A DNA stretch of 51,702 nucleotides from positions 1-51,702 of the forward strand of contig CACISX010000007.1 in assembly GCA_902589455.1 (NCBI GenBank), read 5' to 3'. Below the pieces are notes generated by a model that was not told where the DNA came from, ran no database searches, and was given only the letters and a program-made list of their open reading frames with translations. The DNA is from an uncultured Pelagibacteraceae bacterium (lineage in GTDB: Bacteria > Pseudomonadota > Alphaproteobacteria > Pelagibacterales > Pelagibacteraceae). Both the position numbers and the translations under genes were made by a program. Shown here in pieces: positions 8,003 through 17,412 of the stretch. The stretch's first letter is position 1, and every line of letters begins with the position of its first letter.

Positions 8003-9304
8003 TTAAATTTCTGATTTAGCTCTAAAACGTTCATAAATTAATCTAGCTCTAACTCCTAAACTTAAAAATGGATCATGAGGAAGCCGCGTAGGTTTATTTC
8101 TTGCTTCAATAGTTTCTATCTCAGTTGTATTTTCATTACTTGCTTTTATGGCAATTTGCTCTCCAAATAAAGTACCAACTCCAATACCTGAACCATTATA
8201 ACAACCTGCAACAAATATATTGTTATCTATTTTCTCAAAAATTTGAGAGCTGTTTCTTGTTCTTGAAACAATACCCGACCACGAAGATTGGATGATATTA
8301 TCAGGCAATTCAGGAAATCTTTTTTTAATTCCAATCCTTTGATTTAAAGACCTTTTATTCAATTCAGATTTAGACATTTGATAAGGATTATAAACTTCTG
8401 CAGTGTTTCTTATTAAAATTCTTCTATCCTTTGTAAATCTAATAGTGGCGCCCATAGGCCTTACAGGCAAAATACCCCATTCAGATGGTTCTCCTATAGA
8501 TTTAAATTCTTCATCTGTTAAAGGTCTAGTCATGCTTGCTGTCAAAGTTAAAGGGAAATTATAATTTTTTTTTATATCTAAAGATCTTAAAAAACCATTA
8601 GTAGCAAAAATTATTTTTTTTGTTTTTATAGAACCTTTTTCAAACTGGCAATGAATTTTACCATTTATTTTTTGCCATCTCGTTAAAAAAGAATTTTCAA
8701 ATAGTTGAACATTATTTGGAAGAGCATCAATCATAGCCCTAGCTAGTTTTCCTGGATGAAGTAATATTCCTCCTTTAGTAAAAATACCTATATTGTAAAA
8801 ATTTGTTCCCAACTTTTTTCTTAATTGTGAATTATCTAAGAGAGAGTGTTTAAAATTTAAATTGGATAAAATTTTTGAAAAATTAAACAAAATTTTTTCA
8901 TCTTTTAATTCAGATGAAGCAAAATATTTTCCACATTCATTCCAATCACAATTAACTTGATATTCTTTTATAAAATTTTTTACACTAATAATTCCAAGTT
9001 GATAGATATCTATTTTTTTTTTATAAATTTCTAATTTTTTGTTAGATGTAAATCCATCATTTAAAGTTGTATCAACTAAATAACCAGAGTTTCTTCCACT
9101 CGCTCCTTCTCCAGCTAATTGAGCATCAACTAATACAATATTTTGACCAGGATTTAGCTGTCCTAATTTTCTTGCTGCTGATAAGCCTGTGTAACCAGCT
9201 CCTATAATCAACCAATCACAATTAATTTTTGAATTTAATATATTAGGGTTCTGTCTTTGATCAAGATCATTAATCCAACTACAACCATTATCATTTATAA
9301 GCAT
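8003..9304 (-). CDS. DAO-family FAD-dependent oxidoreductase
   Basis: A 433-residue flavoprotein of the D-amino-acid-oxidase fold. The Rossmann motif is GAGYTGLSAARKL (near residue 36), preceded by the hydrophobic DWLIIG strand. Further family segments are GEGASGRNSGYL (near 65-76), the NGFLRSL region (about 236), and the C-terminal GCYNGSGIGVGTLFG FAD-contact loop (about 368-382). The layout matches PuuB/OrdL-type gamma-glutamylputrescine oxidase and other amine oxidases. A different paralogue lies at 37151-38497. It is a single gene with convergent and divergent neighbours, so context does not name the substrate. Confidence 0.87.
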   Translation of the reverse strand: MLINDNGCSWINDLDQRQNPNILNSKINCDWLIIGAGYTGLSAARKLGQLNPGQNIVLVDAQLAGEGASGRNSGYLVDTTLNDGFTSNKKLEIYKKKIDIYQLGIISVKNFIKEYQVNCDWNECGKYFASSELKDEKILFNFSKILSNLNFKHSLLDNSQLRKKLGTNFYNIGIFTKGGILLHPGKLARAMIDALPNNVQLFENSFLTRWQKINGKIHCQFEKGSIKTKKIIFATNGFLRSLDIKKNYNFPLTLTASMTRPLTDEEFKSIGEPSEWGILPVRPMGATIRFTKDRRILIRNTAEVYNPYQMSKSELNKRSLNQRIGIKKRFPELPDNIIQSSWSGIVSRTRNSSQIFEKIDNNIFVAGCYNGSGIGVGTLFGEQIAIKASNENTTEIETIEARNKPTRLPHDPFLSLGVRARLIYERFRAKSEI

Positions 9305-9359
9305 TTAATTAATTTTAGTTTAATATATGTTAGAGTATAAAAAAATTGGTTCTCATTAA

Positions 9360-10454
9360 ATGAAAAAAATTAAATTTTACTTTTTAAGTATATTTATTTT
9401 ATTTTTAATATTTGAGTTGTTATCTTTTGCTTCTATTAAAATTATTAAAAACAAAGTATTATTATCGAATACTTTTTCACAGGAATATAAACCAAAAATT
9501 ATTGAAAATTATTCAGAGTTTATACCCTACTCAAGAAATGTAATAAATTTTAGTGAGTTAAATAATTATATAGTAAAAAATGATAATAGTTTTTTTTATT
9601 CAGTTATAAGAAATTTTGACAATAAGAATAAAAATAATATTTTAATTCAAGGTGATTCTTGGGCTGAAGTTGCTAATAAGAAAAAAATTTTTTCTTATTT
9701 AATAAAATATTCAGACAAACATAATGTTGGGATCATAAATGCAGGAATTTCAAGTTATTCCCCTAGTCCAATGACTAGTCAGCTATATATATTAGAAAAA
9801 GAGTTTGAAATAAAACCAAGTATAATTATAGCTATAATAGATCAGACTGATATTGGTGATGAATTGTATAGATATTATACTTTAGAAAAAAATTCATTTT
9901 CTCCATCACTGACAAAAATCCAAAGAAAATTTTATCTAGAGTCTAATGAAAAATTCAAAAAATCTAATCTGTTCTCACTTAAATTAATTAATTTTATTTA
10001 TTCATATTTTTTGTTCCAAAAAGAAATTTATAATAATAATTCATTTAATGCGGCAAAAATTATTTTTAAGAAAATTAAATCAAAATTATTTGGTGTTCCT
10101 TTGGTATTATCACCACTTAAATTTGGTATCAATGAAATTGAAAAAAATATTTTTAAATCAAAATTAAACAATTATATTAATTTGGCTTTTCAAAATTCTG
10201 ATCTTAAAAGAATCTACTTTGTAACTCACCCGCATGTGAAACATTTAAATAAAGAATTTAAAACAAATGTTAACACAATTATTGATGAGATTATCAATGA
10301 AAATAAAAAAAAAGATATTATTCATTTAGATTTTGAGATTTTAATGAATTCATTTGATATGAAAATTTTTTTAAAAGGTGATGAATTCTCTCATCTTACA
10401 GAAAACGCTTATGCTAACTATTATTATCCAAAAATTTTTAATAAAATAAAGTAA
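9360..10454 (+). CDS. Membrane-anchored SGNH/GDSL-like protein
   Basis: I recognise no named family over the full 364 residues. Residues 7-27 form a single hydrophobic segment (signal anchor). After it comes QGDSWAEVAN (near residue 98), which fits block I of the SGNH hydrolase fold with Ser as nucleophile. INAGISSYSP (near 125) fits a block II glycine, and the C-terminal GDEFSHLTENAYANYY supplies a D-x-x-H pair at the expected place. Such proteins remove or add acyl groups on polysaccharides or lipids at the cell surface. The sequence is extremely Asn/Lys/Ile-rich. It converges on a carbamoyltransferase cluster often found with surface-glycan genes. Confidence 0.6.
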   Translation: MKKIKFYFLSIFILFLIFELLSFASIKIIKNKVLLSNTFSQEYKPKIIENYSEFIPYSRNVINFSELNNYIVKNDNSFFYSVIRNFDNKNKNNILIQGDSWAEVANKKKIFSYLIKYSDKHNVGIINAGISSYSPSPMTSQLYILEKEFEIKPSIIIAIIDQTDIGDELYRYYTLEKNSFSPSLTKIQRKFYLESNEKFKKSNLFSLKLINFIYSYFLFQKEIYNNNSFNAAKIIFKKIKSKLFGVPLVLSPLKFGINEIEKNIFKSKLNNYINLAFQNSDLKRIYFVTHPHVKHLNKEFKTNVNTIIDEIINENKKKDIIHLDFEILMNSFDMKIFLKGDEFSHLTENAYANYYYPKIFNKIK

Positions 10455-10502
10455 AGAAATTTTTAACTGTAATTCTATCTTTAAATTTATCTGTATTCAC
10501 AA

Positions 10503-12338
10503 TTAGTCTAATTCAAATTCATTCTTATAATCTTTTTTTAAACTTAGGTCTTGTTTTAATTTATCTAATACACAATTTCCAATTATCAGATAATCCAGTT
10601 CCGTTCCCATAAAACAGTTGAAAGCATCTGTTGGTGTATTTACAATTGGTTCTCCTCTAACATTAAATGAAGTATTAACTATTACGGGACACCCAGTTTT
10701 ATCCTTGAATTTTCTAATTAAATCATAATAACGACTATTTATATTTTTGGATACAGTCTGAACTCTTGCTGAATAATCAACATGGGTTACCGCTGGAATT
10801 TGAGATCTTTTTATATTTAATTTTTCTATCCCAAAAAGTTTTTTTTGATCCTCGTTCATTTCAATTTTTTTATTAGAATTAATATTTGCCACTAATAGCA
10901 TATAAGGACTATCAACATTTATATCAAACCATTCTGATAAATCTTCTCTGAGAACCGAAGGAGCAAAAGGCCTAAAACTTTCTCTATACTTTACTTTTAA
11001 ATTCAAATTTTTTTGCATTTTGTCTGACCTTGGGTCTCCTAAGATAGATCGACCACCTAAAGCTCTTGGACCAAATTCCATCCTCCCCTGGAACCAACCT
11101 ATTGCTTTTTCATTTGATATAAATTCTGCAGTTTTATCAATAAGATCCTCATAGTTTAAGGTATCAAATTTAGCACCTAAGGACTTTAATTCTTTTTCAA
11201 TTTCTTCCTGATTAAATTCTTTTCCTAAATAAGAACCTTTCATGTCATCAGTTGAATTTACTAATCTTTCATTTCCTTGATCAATATACCAAAGCGCTAG
11301 GGCTGCACCCAAAGAACCACCTGCATCTCCGGCAGCAGGTTGAATCCAAATATTTTCAAAAATTTTTTCTTTAAGTAATTTTCCGTTTGCTACACAATTT
11401 AATGCTACACCACCAGCTAAACATAAATTTTTAATACCATATTCATTTCTTATGGATTTTGCTAAATTAATCATTATTTCTTCTGTAACTTTTTGAATTG
11501 ATGCTGCTATATCCATATGAAATTGAGATATTTTTTCATGTTTTGGATCACGACGTTTTTGACCAAATAATTTATCAAATTTTTCATTTGTCATAGTAAG
11601 CCCAGTTGCATAATTAAAAAAATTTTGATCTAATCTAAAAGTTCCGTCCTCCTTTATATCAACTAATTGTTTTACCTTATCTTCATAGATAGGGCTTCCA
11701 TAAGGAGCTAAACCCATTAATTTATATTCACCACTATTTACTTTGAAACCTGTATAATAAGTAAATGCAGAATAAAGTAATCCAAGTGAATGTGGAAAAT
11801 GAATTTCTTTTTTAATTTCTAAATTATTTTTTCTTCCTATTGCTACCGTGGTTGTTGCCCATTCACCCACACCATCAGCTGTTAATACAACGGCTTCATC
11901 ATAAGGAGATGGAAAAAAAGCACTAGATGCGTGACTTAAATGATGGTCTGAAAAAAAAATATTTTCATCAGATTTATAATTTTGATCATGTTCTTTTAGT
12001 TTATTAAATAAAAAATTTTTTTGAAAAAGTTTTTCCTTAATCCATAAAGGCATTGCCTTTGAAAAAGAAATAAAACCTTTGGGAGCAAAAGCTACATAAG
12101 TTTCTAACAATCTTTCAAATTTCAAAAATGGTTTTTCAAAAAAAACTATCTGATTTACTTCGCTCAATTTTAAATTTGCATATTCTAAAACAAAATCAAT
12201 TGCATTTTTTGGATAATTAGGATCGTGTTTTTTTCTTGTAAACCTTTCCTCTTGAGCTGCAGCAATAATTTTTCCATCTTTTAAAATACAAGCTGCACTA
12301 TCATGATAAAATGCAGAAATACCTAATATTGATGACAT
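10503..12338 (-). CDS. NodU/CmcH-family carbamoyltransferase (SxtI-like)
   Basis: A 611-residue protein of the usual family length. The N-terminal kinase-like domain begins ILGISAFYHDSAACILKDG and includes AAQEERFTRKKHD and DHHLSHASSAFFPSPYDEA with metal-binding His residues. The middle has LAGGVALNCVANG. The C-terminal domain has GRMEFGPRALGGRSIL and VNTSFNVRGEPIVNTP, all family signatures. These enzymes use carbamoyl phosphate and ATP to O-carbamoylate sugars, antibiotics or, with SxtI, saxitoxin precursors. It directly follows genes for a 49-residue and a 128-residue membrane protein, the same trio as sxtI/sxtK/sxtJ. The acceptor here is unknown; a surface glycan is the simplest guess. Confidence 0.93.
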   Translation of the reverse strand: MSSILGISAFYHDSAACILKDGKIIAAAQEERFTRKKHDPNYPKNAIDFVLEYANLKLSEVNQIVFFEKPFLKFERLLETYVAFAPKGFISFSKAMPLWIKEKLFQKNFLFNKLKEHDQNYKSDENIFFSDHHLSHASSAFFPSPYDEAVVLTADGVGEWATTTVAIGRKNNLEIKKEIHFPHSLGLLYSAFTYYTGFKVNSGEYKLMGLAPYGSPIYEDKVKQLVDIKEDGTFRLDQNFFNYATGLTMTNEKFDKLFGQKRRDPKHEKISQFHMDIAASIQKVTEEIMINLAKSIRNEYGIKNLCLAGGVALNCVANGKLLKEKIFENIWIQPAAGDAGGSLGAALALWYIDQGNERLVNSTDDMKGSYLGKEFNQEEIEKELKSLGAKFDTLNYEDLIDKTAEFISNEKAIGWFQGRMEFGPRALGGRSILGDPRSDKMQKNLNLKVKYRESFRPFAPSVLREDLSEWFDINVDSPYMLLVANINSNKKIEMNEDQKKLFGIEKLNIKRSQIPAVTHVDYSARVQTVSKNINSRYYDLIRKFKDKTGCPVIVNTSFNVRGEPIVNTPTDAFNCFMGTELDYLIIGNCVLDKLKQDLSLKKDYKNEFELD

Positions 12339-12339
12339 T

Positions 12340-12489
12340 TTAAAAAATTGTATAAATGAATGGAGCTACTGCAGATCCTTGACTTAAAATTATTAATCCT
12401 CCAAACAAAACTAAGACTATAATAATTGGCATTAACCAATACTTTTTTCTAACTTTTAAAAATTCCCAAAATTCTTTTATAAAATTCAT
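12340..12489 (-). CDS. DUF5989/SxtK-like small membrane protein
   Basis: A 49-codon gene fills the gap between the carbamoyltransferase and the SxtJ-like gene. It reads MNFIKEFWEFLKVRKKYW, then one hydrophobic helix (residues about 19-36), then SQGSAVAPFIYTIF. The amphipathic W-x-F-L-K-x-R-K-K-Y-W opening, single helix and SQGSA(V)APFIY(T) ending are what I know from the DUF5989 (SxtK) family. Its stop is 1 bp from the carbamoyltransferase start and its start 1 bp from the 128-residue gene's stop, so the three are one operon. Function unknown; probably an inner-membrane partner of the carbamoyltransferase. Confidence 0.9.
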   Translation of the reverse strand: MNFIKEFWEFLKVRKKYWLMPIIIVLVLFGGLIILSQGSAVAPFIYTIF

Positions 12490-12490
12490 A

Positions 12491-12877
12491 TTAAAACTGG
12501 TTTTTCATTTTGCTCTTTGGACCACTTTTTTCAATCCAATAAGACTTTTTTTTATTATATTTTAAATTTAACAGATCTTTTCCTAATACTTTCATAAAAA
12601 AACCTATTGGAGTTACAACTAAAAAAAAAATTATCCCCATAACTAATGGAGAAACTATCTTTCCTAAAAAGATGCCAAATTTAAACCAAATTTTATTTAA
12701 AGGTGTTAAAATTGAAGAATTTAATAAACCCAGTATTAAAAAAACAATAGATAAAGAAAAACACCAAATAATTATATTTTGATCTTTAGTTAATGGATAA
12801 ACTGATATTATAAAAAAAAAAATAAAAAAAACTATTCCAAAGCTTTTATTTGAGCTTATTTGGATTTTTTCTTTCAT
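12491..12877 (-). CDS. SxtJ-like membrane protein
   Basis: A 128-residue protein with three to four hydrophobic segments (about 15-32, 36-52, 68-95). It has LNKIWFKFGIFLGKIVSPLVMGIIFFLVVTPIGFFMK-type residues in the middle and a polar basic C-terminus ending with DLLNLKYNKKKSYWIEK. That pattern, with W-x-K-F-G-x-x-L-G near the third helix and SYW near the end, matches SxtJ-family proteins known next to carbamoyltransferases. It is the first gene of the three-gene operon running to 10503. Function unknown. Confidence 0.82.
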   Translation of the reverse strand: MKEKIQISSNKSFGIVFFIFFFIISVYPLTKDQNIIIWCFSLSIVFLILGLLNSSILTPLNKIWFKFGIFLGKIVSPLVMGIIFFLVVTPIGFFMKVLGKDLLNLKYNKKKSYWIEKSGPKSKMKNQF

Positions 12878-12962
12878 AATTTCACTTATATATAGTATCT
12901 AAAATTTAATTCATCTAGAAAATGAAAAAAGTTTTTAATGAAGTTTTAAATCTATTTTAAAC

Positions 12963-14747
12963 TTAATTAGCTAAAGAAGTTTGTTTTTTCATATCTGCTT
13001 TTTTTATTCCTGCTACCTTTACAGGTTTCTTCATAGCGTCTCTTCTAAAAGGTTCTCCAAGCTCTTGGTTTAAAATTACTTCGATGAATGTGGTAATTCC
13101 TTTTTTTTGATCCTCACATGACTGCTTAATAGCATGTGTTGTTTCTTCCATTGTTCTAACAGTTAAACCTTTTAAACCGCATGCATCAGCAACTTTTGCA
13201 TAACTCAATTCAGGGTCCAATTCTGTTCCAACAAAATTATTATCAAACCATAGAGTAGTATTTCTTTTTTCTGCTCCCCATTGGTAATTTCTAAAAATAA
13301 CCATAGTGATTGCGGGCCACTCATCTCTAGCACATGAACTCATCTCATTCATGCTGATACCAAAAGCACCATCACCAGCAAAACCAATTACTGGTGTATC
13401 TGGGCAACCAATCTTTGCTCCTAAAATTGAAGGAAAACCATAACCACACGGACCAAACAATCCTGGAGCTAAATATTTTCTAGGTTTTTCAAAAGTGGGG
13501 TAAGCATTTCCTATTGCGCAATTATTTCCTATATCACTTGAAATTATTACATCTTCTGGCATTCCTGATTGAATTGCTCTCCAAGCCTGTCTTGGCGACA
13601 TCCTATCTGCGTCTCTTTCTCTAGCTTCTTTATTCCATACTGTTCCCTCGTCATCGTCTTCATGATCTAAACTTGAAAGTTTTTGTAACCAAGCTGATTT
13701 GGTTTGGTGAATTAAATCTTTTCTAGCTTGTCTATCAGTATCACCTGCATTTGAGGATAATTTTAAAAAAATTTGCTCTGCAACTAATTTTGCATCTCCA
13801 CTTATTCCTACTGTCACTTTTTTAGTCAAACCAATTCTATCAGGATTAATATCTACTTGAATAATGTTTGCATTCTTTGGCCAATAGTCGATTCCATAAC
13901 CAGGTAAAGTAGAAAAGGGATTTAATCTTGTTCCTAAGGCTAACACTACATCGGCTTTTGAAATTAATTCCATTGCAGCTTTTGATCCATTATATCCTAA
14001 TGGTCCAACCGCTAAAGGATGGCTTCCAGGGAAACTATCATTATGTTGGTAACCTGAGCAAACTGGTGAGTCTAATTTTTCAGCAAGTTTTTTTGTAGCT
14101 TCAATAGCTCCACCAATAACAACTCCAGCTCCAGATAGTATTACTGGAAATTTTGCTTTCGAAAGCAAGTCAGCTGCTTTAGAGACAGCTTCATTACCCC
14201 CACCTTGTCTTTCTAATCTTACAATTGGTGGAAGATCAATATCAATTACTTGACACCAATAGTCTCTCGGAACATTTATTTGTGCTGGCGCTGATCCTCT
14301 TATAGCTTTTTCTATAACTCTATTTAACACTTCTGCCATTCTAGATGGATCTCTTACTTCTTCTTGATAGCAAACCATATCTTTAAATAAATTCATTTGT
14401 TCTACTTCTTGAAATCCACCTTGTCCCATTGTTTTGTTGGCTGCTTGAGGTGTAACTAATAAAAGTGGAGTATGATTCCAGTAAGCTGTTTTAATTGGTG
14501 TAACTAACCCTGTAATCCCAGGTCCGTTCTGTGCAATAACCATTGACATTTTACCAGTGGCCCTTGTGTAACCATCAGCAATCAAACCACCATTTGTTTC
14601 ATGAGCAACATCCCAAAATCTTATTCCTGCATCTGGGAAAATATCTGAAATAGGCATAAAAGCCGAACCTATTATTCCGAAAGCATGTTCGATACCATGC
14701 ATTTGTAAAACTTTTACAAAAGCTTCTTCTGTTGTCATTTTTGTCAT
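12963..14747 (-). CDS. xsc: Sulfoacetaldehyde acetyltransferase
   Basis: A ThDP-dependent enzyme of 594 residues, the full length of Xsc, which converts sulfoacetaldehyde and phosphate to acetyl phosphate and sulfite in taurine and isethionate breakdown. The N-terminal domain carries the ThDP-activating Glu in the AHETNGG region (about residue 49) and QNGPGITGL. The C-terminal domain has the ThDP/Mg motif beginning GDGAFGISMNEMSS and ending in NYQWGAEKRNT, where acetolactate synthases differ; that ending is typical of Xsc. It is divergent from suyAB and close to exporters and apr genes, which supports a sulfonate role. No phosphotransacetylase lies in the window. Confidence 0.95.
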   Translation of the reverse strand: MTKMTTEEAFVKVLQMHGIEHAFGIIGSAFMPISDIFPDAGIRFWDVAHETNGGLIADGYTRATGKMSMVIAQNGPGITGLVTPIKTAYWNHTPLLLVTPQAANKTMGQGGFQEVEQMNLFKDMVCYQEEVRDPSRMAEVLNRVIEKAIRGSAPAQINVPRDYWCQVIDIDLPPIVRLERQGGGNEAVSKAADLLSKAKFPVILSGAGVVIGGAIEATKKLAEKLDSPVCSGYQHNDSFPGSHPLAVGPLGYNGSKAAMELISKADVVLALGTRLNPFSTLPGYGIDYWPKNANIIQVDINPDRIGLTKKVTVGISGDAKLVAEQIFLKLSSNAGDTDRQARKDLIHQTKSAWLQKLSSLDHEDDDEGTVWNKEARERDADRMSPRQAWRAIQSGMPEDVIISSDIGNNCAIGNAYPTFEKPRKYLAPGLFGPCGYGFPSILGAKIGCPDTPVIGFAGDGAFGISMNEMSSCARDEWPAITMVIFRNYQWGAEKRNTTLWFDNNFVGTELDPELSYAKVADACGLKGLTVRTMEETTHAIKQSCEDQKKGITTFIEVILNQELGEPFRRDAMKKPVKVAGIKKADMKKQTSLAN

Positions 14748-14859
14748 AAAACTAGAACCTCTCTAAAGTGTAAATTTAAGTATTTATAAAATTCGTTTGT
14801 TAATTTGTGCGATTAATATATAAGATTTTACAAAATTCAAACAAACAAATCGACACGAT

Positions 14860-15144
14860 ATGGCAACAGATATAATAATTCATGATGAAAAAGACAACGT
14901 GGGAGTAGTTGTTATTGAAAAAATCACTCCTAAACAAGACTGCTCTTGCTGGGTAATGGAAAACGACAAAACTGTGAGTATTCAATCTGCAGATGAAATT
15001 CCTTTAGGTCACAAGATTGCTATGATTAACCTTAATGAAGGTGATACGATAATTAAATATGGTCACGACATAGGAAAGGTAGTTAAATCAATAAAAAAAG
15101 GTGAACATGTTCATGTTCACAATGTTAAAACAAAGAAATGGTAA
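14860..15144 (+). CDS. suyA: Sulfolactate sulfo-lyase small subunit-like (SAF domain)
   Basis: A 94-residue SAF-domain protein of the UxaA/GarD N-terminal type: [66 protein letters not shown]. The GHKIA and I-K-Y-G-x-x-I-G segments are family signatures. In altronate/galactarate dehydratases this domain pairs with the large domain; in (R)-sulfolactate sulfo-lyase (SuyAB) it is a separate subunit of about this size. The separate small subunit and the neighbouring xsc and exporter genes favour SuyA over a sugar-acid dehydratase, but the two cannot be fully separated from sequence alone. Confidence 0.8.
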   Translation: MATDIIIHDEKDNVGVVVIEKITPKQDCSCWVMENDKTVSIQSADEIPLGHKIAMINLNEGDTIIKYGHDIGKVVKSIKKGEHVHVHNVKTKKW

Positions 15145-15151
15145 AGAGATT

Positions 15152-16318
15152 ATGGAAATTCCAAAAAGTTTTTTAGGTTATAAAAGAGAAAACGGCAGAG
15201 CCGGTACAAGAAATCATGTAATCATTCTACCAGTAGATGATATCTCTAACGCTTGTGCTGAAGCTGTAGCTAACAACATCAAAGGTACAATTGCTCTTCC
15301 ACATTCTTATGGAAGACTACAATTTGGTGCAGATCTAGAGTTACATTTCAGAACTATGATTGGTACCGCAAAAAATCCTAACGTTGCAGCAGCAATCATA
15401 ATTGGAATTGAGCCAAAATGGACAAAAAGAATTGTAGATGAAGTCGCTAAAACTGGAAAACCTGTCGAAGGATTTAGTATTGAAGGTGCTGGTGATATTG
15501 AGACTATTATGAAAGCATCAAAAAAAGCTCAAGAATTTTCAATTTGGGCATCTGAAAAACAAAGAGAGGAATGTCCAATCAGTGATCTATGGATTTCTGT
15601 TAAATGTGGAGAGTCTGATACTACATCTGGTTTAGCCTCAAATCCTACTGTCGGAAATTTAATGGACAAACTTGAACCCCTTGGAGTTCATTTATGCTTT
15701 GGAGAAACTTCTGAATTAACTGGAGCGGAAACAGTTTGTGAAAAAAGAGGGAAAACAACAGAAGCTCAAGAGAAATTTAAAAAAACATGGAACGATTATA
15801 ATGACTTTATTTTAAAAGAGGCTACTGATGATTTATCTGAAAGCCAACCTACTGCTGGTAATATTGCAGGAGGTTTAACAACAATCGAGGAAAAAGCTTT
15901 TGGTAACTTTCAAAAGATTGGTTCAAGACAATTTATTGATGTTTTAACTCCTGCAGAAGAACCTGTAAAAGGTCCAGGATTGTATTTTATGGATACTTCC
16001 TCTGCTGCAGCTGAATGTGTTACTCTTCAAGCTGCTGGTGGATTTAATATTCACTTGTTCCCAACAGGGCAAGGAAATATAATTGGAAATCCAATTGAAC
16101 CTGTTATTAAGCTAACTGCGAATCCATTAACGGCAGTTAATATGAGTGAGCATATAGATTGTGATGTTTCAAAAATTCTTTCTAGAGAAATGAATTTATC
16201 TGAAGCTGGAGATGAGCTAATTAAAACAACTTTAAGGGTAGCTAACGGAAGATTGACTTGTGCAGAGGCTTTAGGTCACAAAGAATTTGTGATGACTAAA
16301 CTCTATAGAAGTGCATAA
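15152..16318 (+). CDS. suyB: Sulfolactate sulfo-lyase large subunit-like (UxaA family)
   Basis: A 388-residue protein read from ATG 15152; the frame is open further upstream, but that part lies inside suyA and an AAAGAG sequence precedes 15152. It shows the UxaA large-domain landmarks: [19 protein letters not shown] at the start, [18 protein letters not shown] with a Cys near residue 156, [10 protein letters not shown] near 190, and [37 protein letters not shown] near the end. SuyB uses these to remove sulfite from (R)-sulfolactate, giving pyruvate. The 7-bp gap to suyA and divergence from xsc support this; an altronate or other hydroxy-acid dehydratase remains the alternative. Confidence 0.82.
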   Translation: MEIPKSFLGYKRENGRAGTRNHVIILPVDDISNACAEAVANNIKGTIALPHSYGRLQFGADLELHFRTMIGTAKNPNVAAAIIIGIEPKWTKRIVDEVAKTGKPVEGFSIEGAGDIETIMKASKKAQEFSIWASEKQREECPISDLWISVKCGESDTTSGLASNPTVGNLMDKLEPLGVHLCFGETSELTGAETVCEKRGKTTEAQEKFKKTWNDYNDFILKEATDDLSESQPTAGNIAGGLTTIEEKAFGNFQKIGSRQFIDVLTPAEEPVKGPGLYFMDTSSAAAECVTLQAAGGFNIHLFPTGQGNIIGNPIEPVIKLTANPLTAVNMSEHIDCDVSKILSREMNLSEAGDELIKTTLRVANGRLTCAEALGHKEFVMTKLYRSA

Positions 16319-16326
16319 AAATTTCT

Positions 16327-17412
16327 GTGGTTATAAAGTTTCAGTTTATAAAATCAATTTTTCCAGGTGTTGTTTTAGCTTTAATATTTTGTTTATTCTC
16401 CCAAGGTATTAATAACGTATTAGCTATAGAAATTTTTGGGACTGAAAAAAGTCCAATTTCAACAGTGCTAATTGCAATACTTCTTGGAATATTAATGGGA
16501 AATGCTTTCACTCCAAGACCAGGCATGATGATTGGTTTAGATTTTACCCAACAATATATTCTAAAATTAGGAATTATTTTTTTAGGAATTAGATTAAGTT
16601 TTGCTGATTTTATTAAATTTGGCTCTGTTGCAATACCTCTAGTGATATTTTGTGTTTTAGGGGTATTGATATTGATAAAGCTTCTTATAAAAAAAGTTCC
16701 TATATCCTCGAAAATGTCTTATCTAATTGCTATTGGTACTAGCGTTTGTGGTGCTACTGCAATTGTTGCAACAGCTCCGGTTATTAATGCAAAAAAAACA
16801 GAGGTTGCTTATGCAATAGCGAATATTACTTTATTTGGAGTAATTGCTATGCTGATTTACCCTTATTTTGCAGAATGGTATTTTGACAATGATGCTTTGG
16901 AGGCTGGTTTGTTTTTAGGAACCTCAATTCATGAAACTTCTCAAGTCGCAGCCGCAGGATTAATTTATGATCAACAATTTAATAACCCTGAGACTTTAAA
17001 TGTTGCAACAGTAACAAAATTAATTAGAAATACCTTTCTAGTGATACTAATTCCATTATTTGCATTCTTATATAATAGGGGTGAAGTTAAGGAACAAAAA
17101 TACTCAATATTAAGCATTTTCCCATATTTTGTATTAGGTTTTATTGGTATGATCATTCTGAGAAATTTTGGAGATCAACTATTTTCAGTTGAAAGTGATA
17201 ATTTTTATGCTTGGTCTAAATTTATTGAATATTTAAAAATTTTAGCGACTGTATTTTTAACAATGGCAATGGCGGCTGTAGGAATTTCAATAAACTTAAA
17301 TGAACTTAAATCAATGGGATATAAACCATTTGTAGTTGGCTTGATTGCAGCCGTGACAGTTGGCATTATTAGTTTAATATATATAGAAACTTTAAAAAAT
17401 TTTTTTATTTAA
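16327..17412 (+). CDS. YeiH-family (UPF0324) putative anion exporter
   Basis: A 361-residue protein with about ten hydrophobic helices, starting from GTG 8 bp after suyB. Family hallmarks are ILLGILMGNAFTPRPG near residue 55-65, LKLGIIFLGIRLSF near 80, GTSVCGATAIVATAPVI near 140-155, and LFLGTSIHETSQVAAAG near 195-210. YeiH-type proteins occur next to sulfonate-degradation genes and are annotated as putative sulfate exporters. Here it is the third gene of the suyAB operon and overlaps the TauE-type gene by 4 bp convergently. A role in removing sulfite or sulfate from sulfonate breakdown is reasonable but not shown by sequence. Confidence 0.85.
   Translation: MVIKFQFIKSIFPGVVLALIFCLFSQGINNVLAIEIFGTEKSPISTVLIAILLGILMGNAFTPRPGMMIGLDFTQQYILKLGIIFLGIRLSFADFIKFGSVAIPLVIFCVLGVLILIKLLIKKVPISSKMSYLIAIGTSVCGATAIVATAPVINAKKTEVAYAIANITLFGVIAMLIYPYFAEWYFDNDALEAGLFLGTSIHETSQVAAAGLIYDQQFNNPETLNVATVTKLIRNTFLVILIPLFAFLYNRGEVKEQKYSILSIFPYFVLGFIGMIILRNFGDQLFSVESDNFYAWSKFIEYLKILATVFLTMAMAAVGISINLNELKSMGYKPFVVGLIAAVTVGIISLIYIETLKNFFI

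Noticed and set aside
14800..14985. Minus-strand frame across the xsc/suyA gap
   Set aside because: It lies antisense to suyA and covers both promoters; no family features.
14860..16318. Altronate dehydratase (uxaA) call for the SAF plus large-subunit pair
   Set aside because: The small and large parts are separate genes and lie with xsc and sulfite exporters, which favours SuyAB; kept as the alternative, not the main call.
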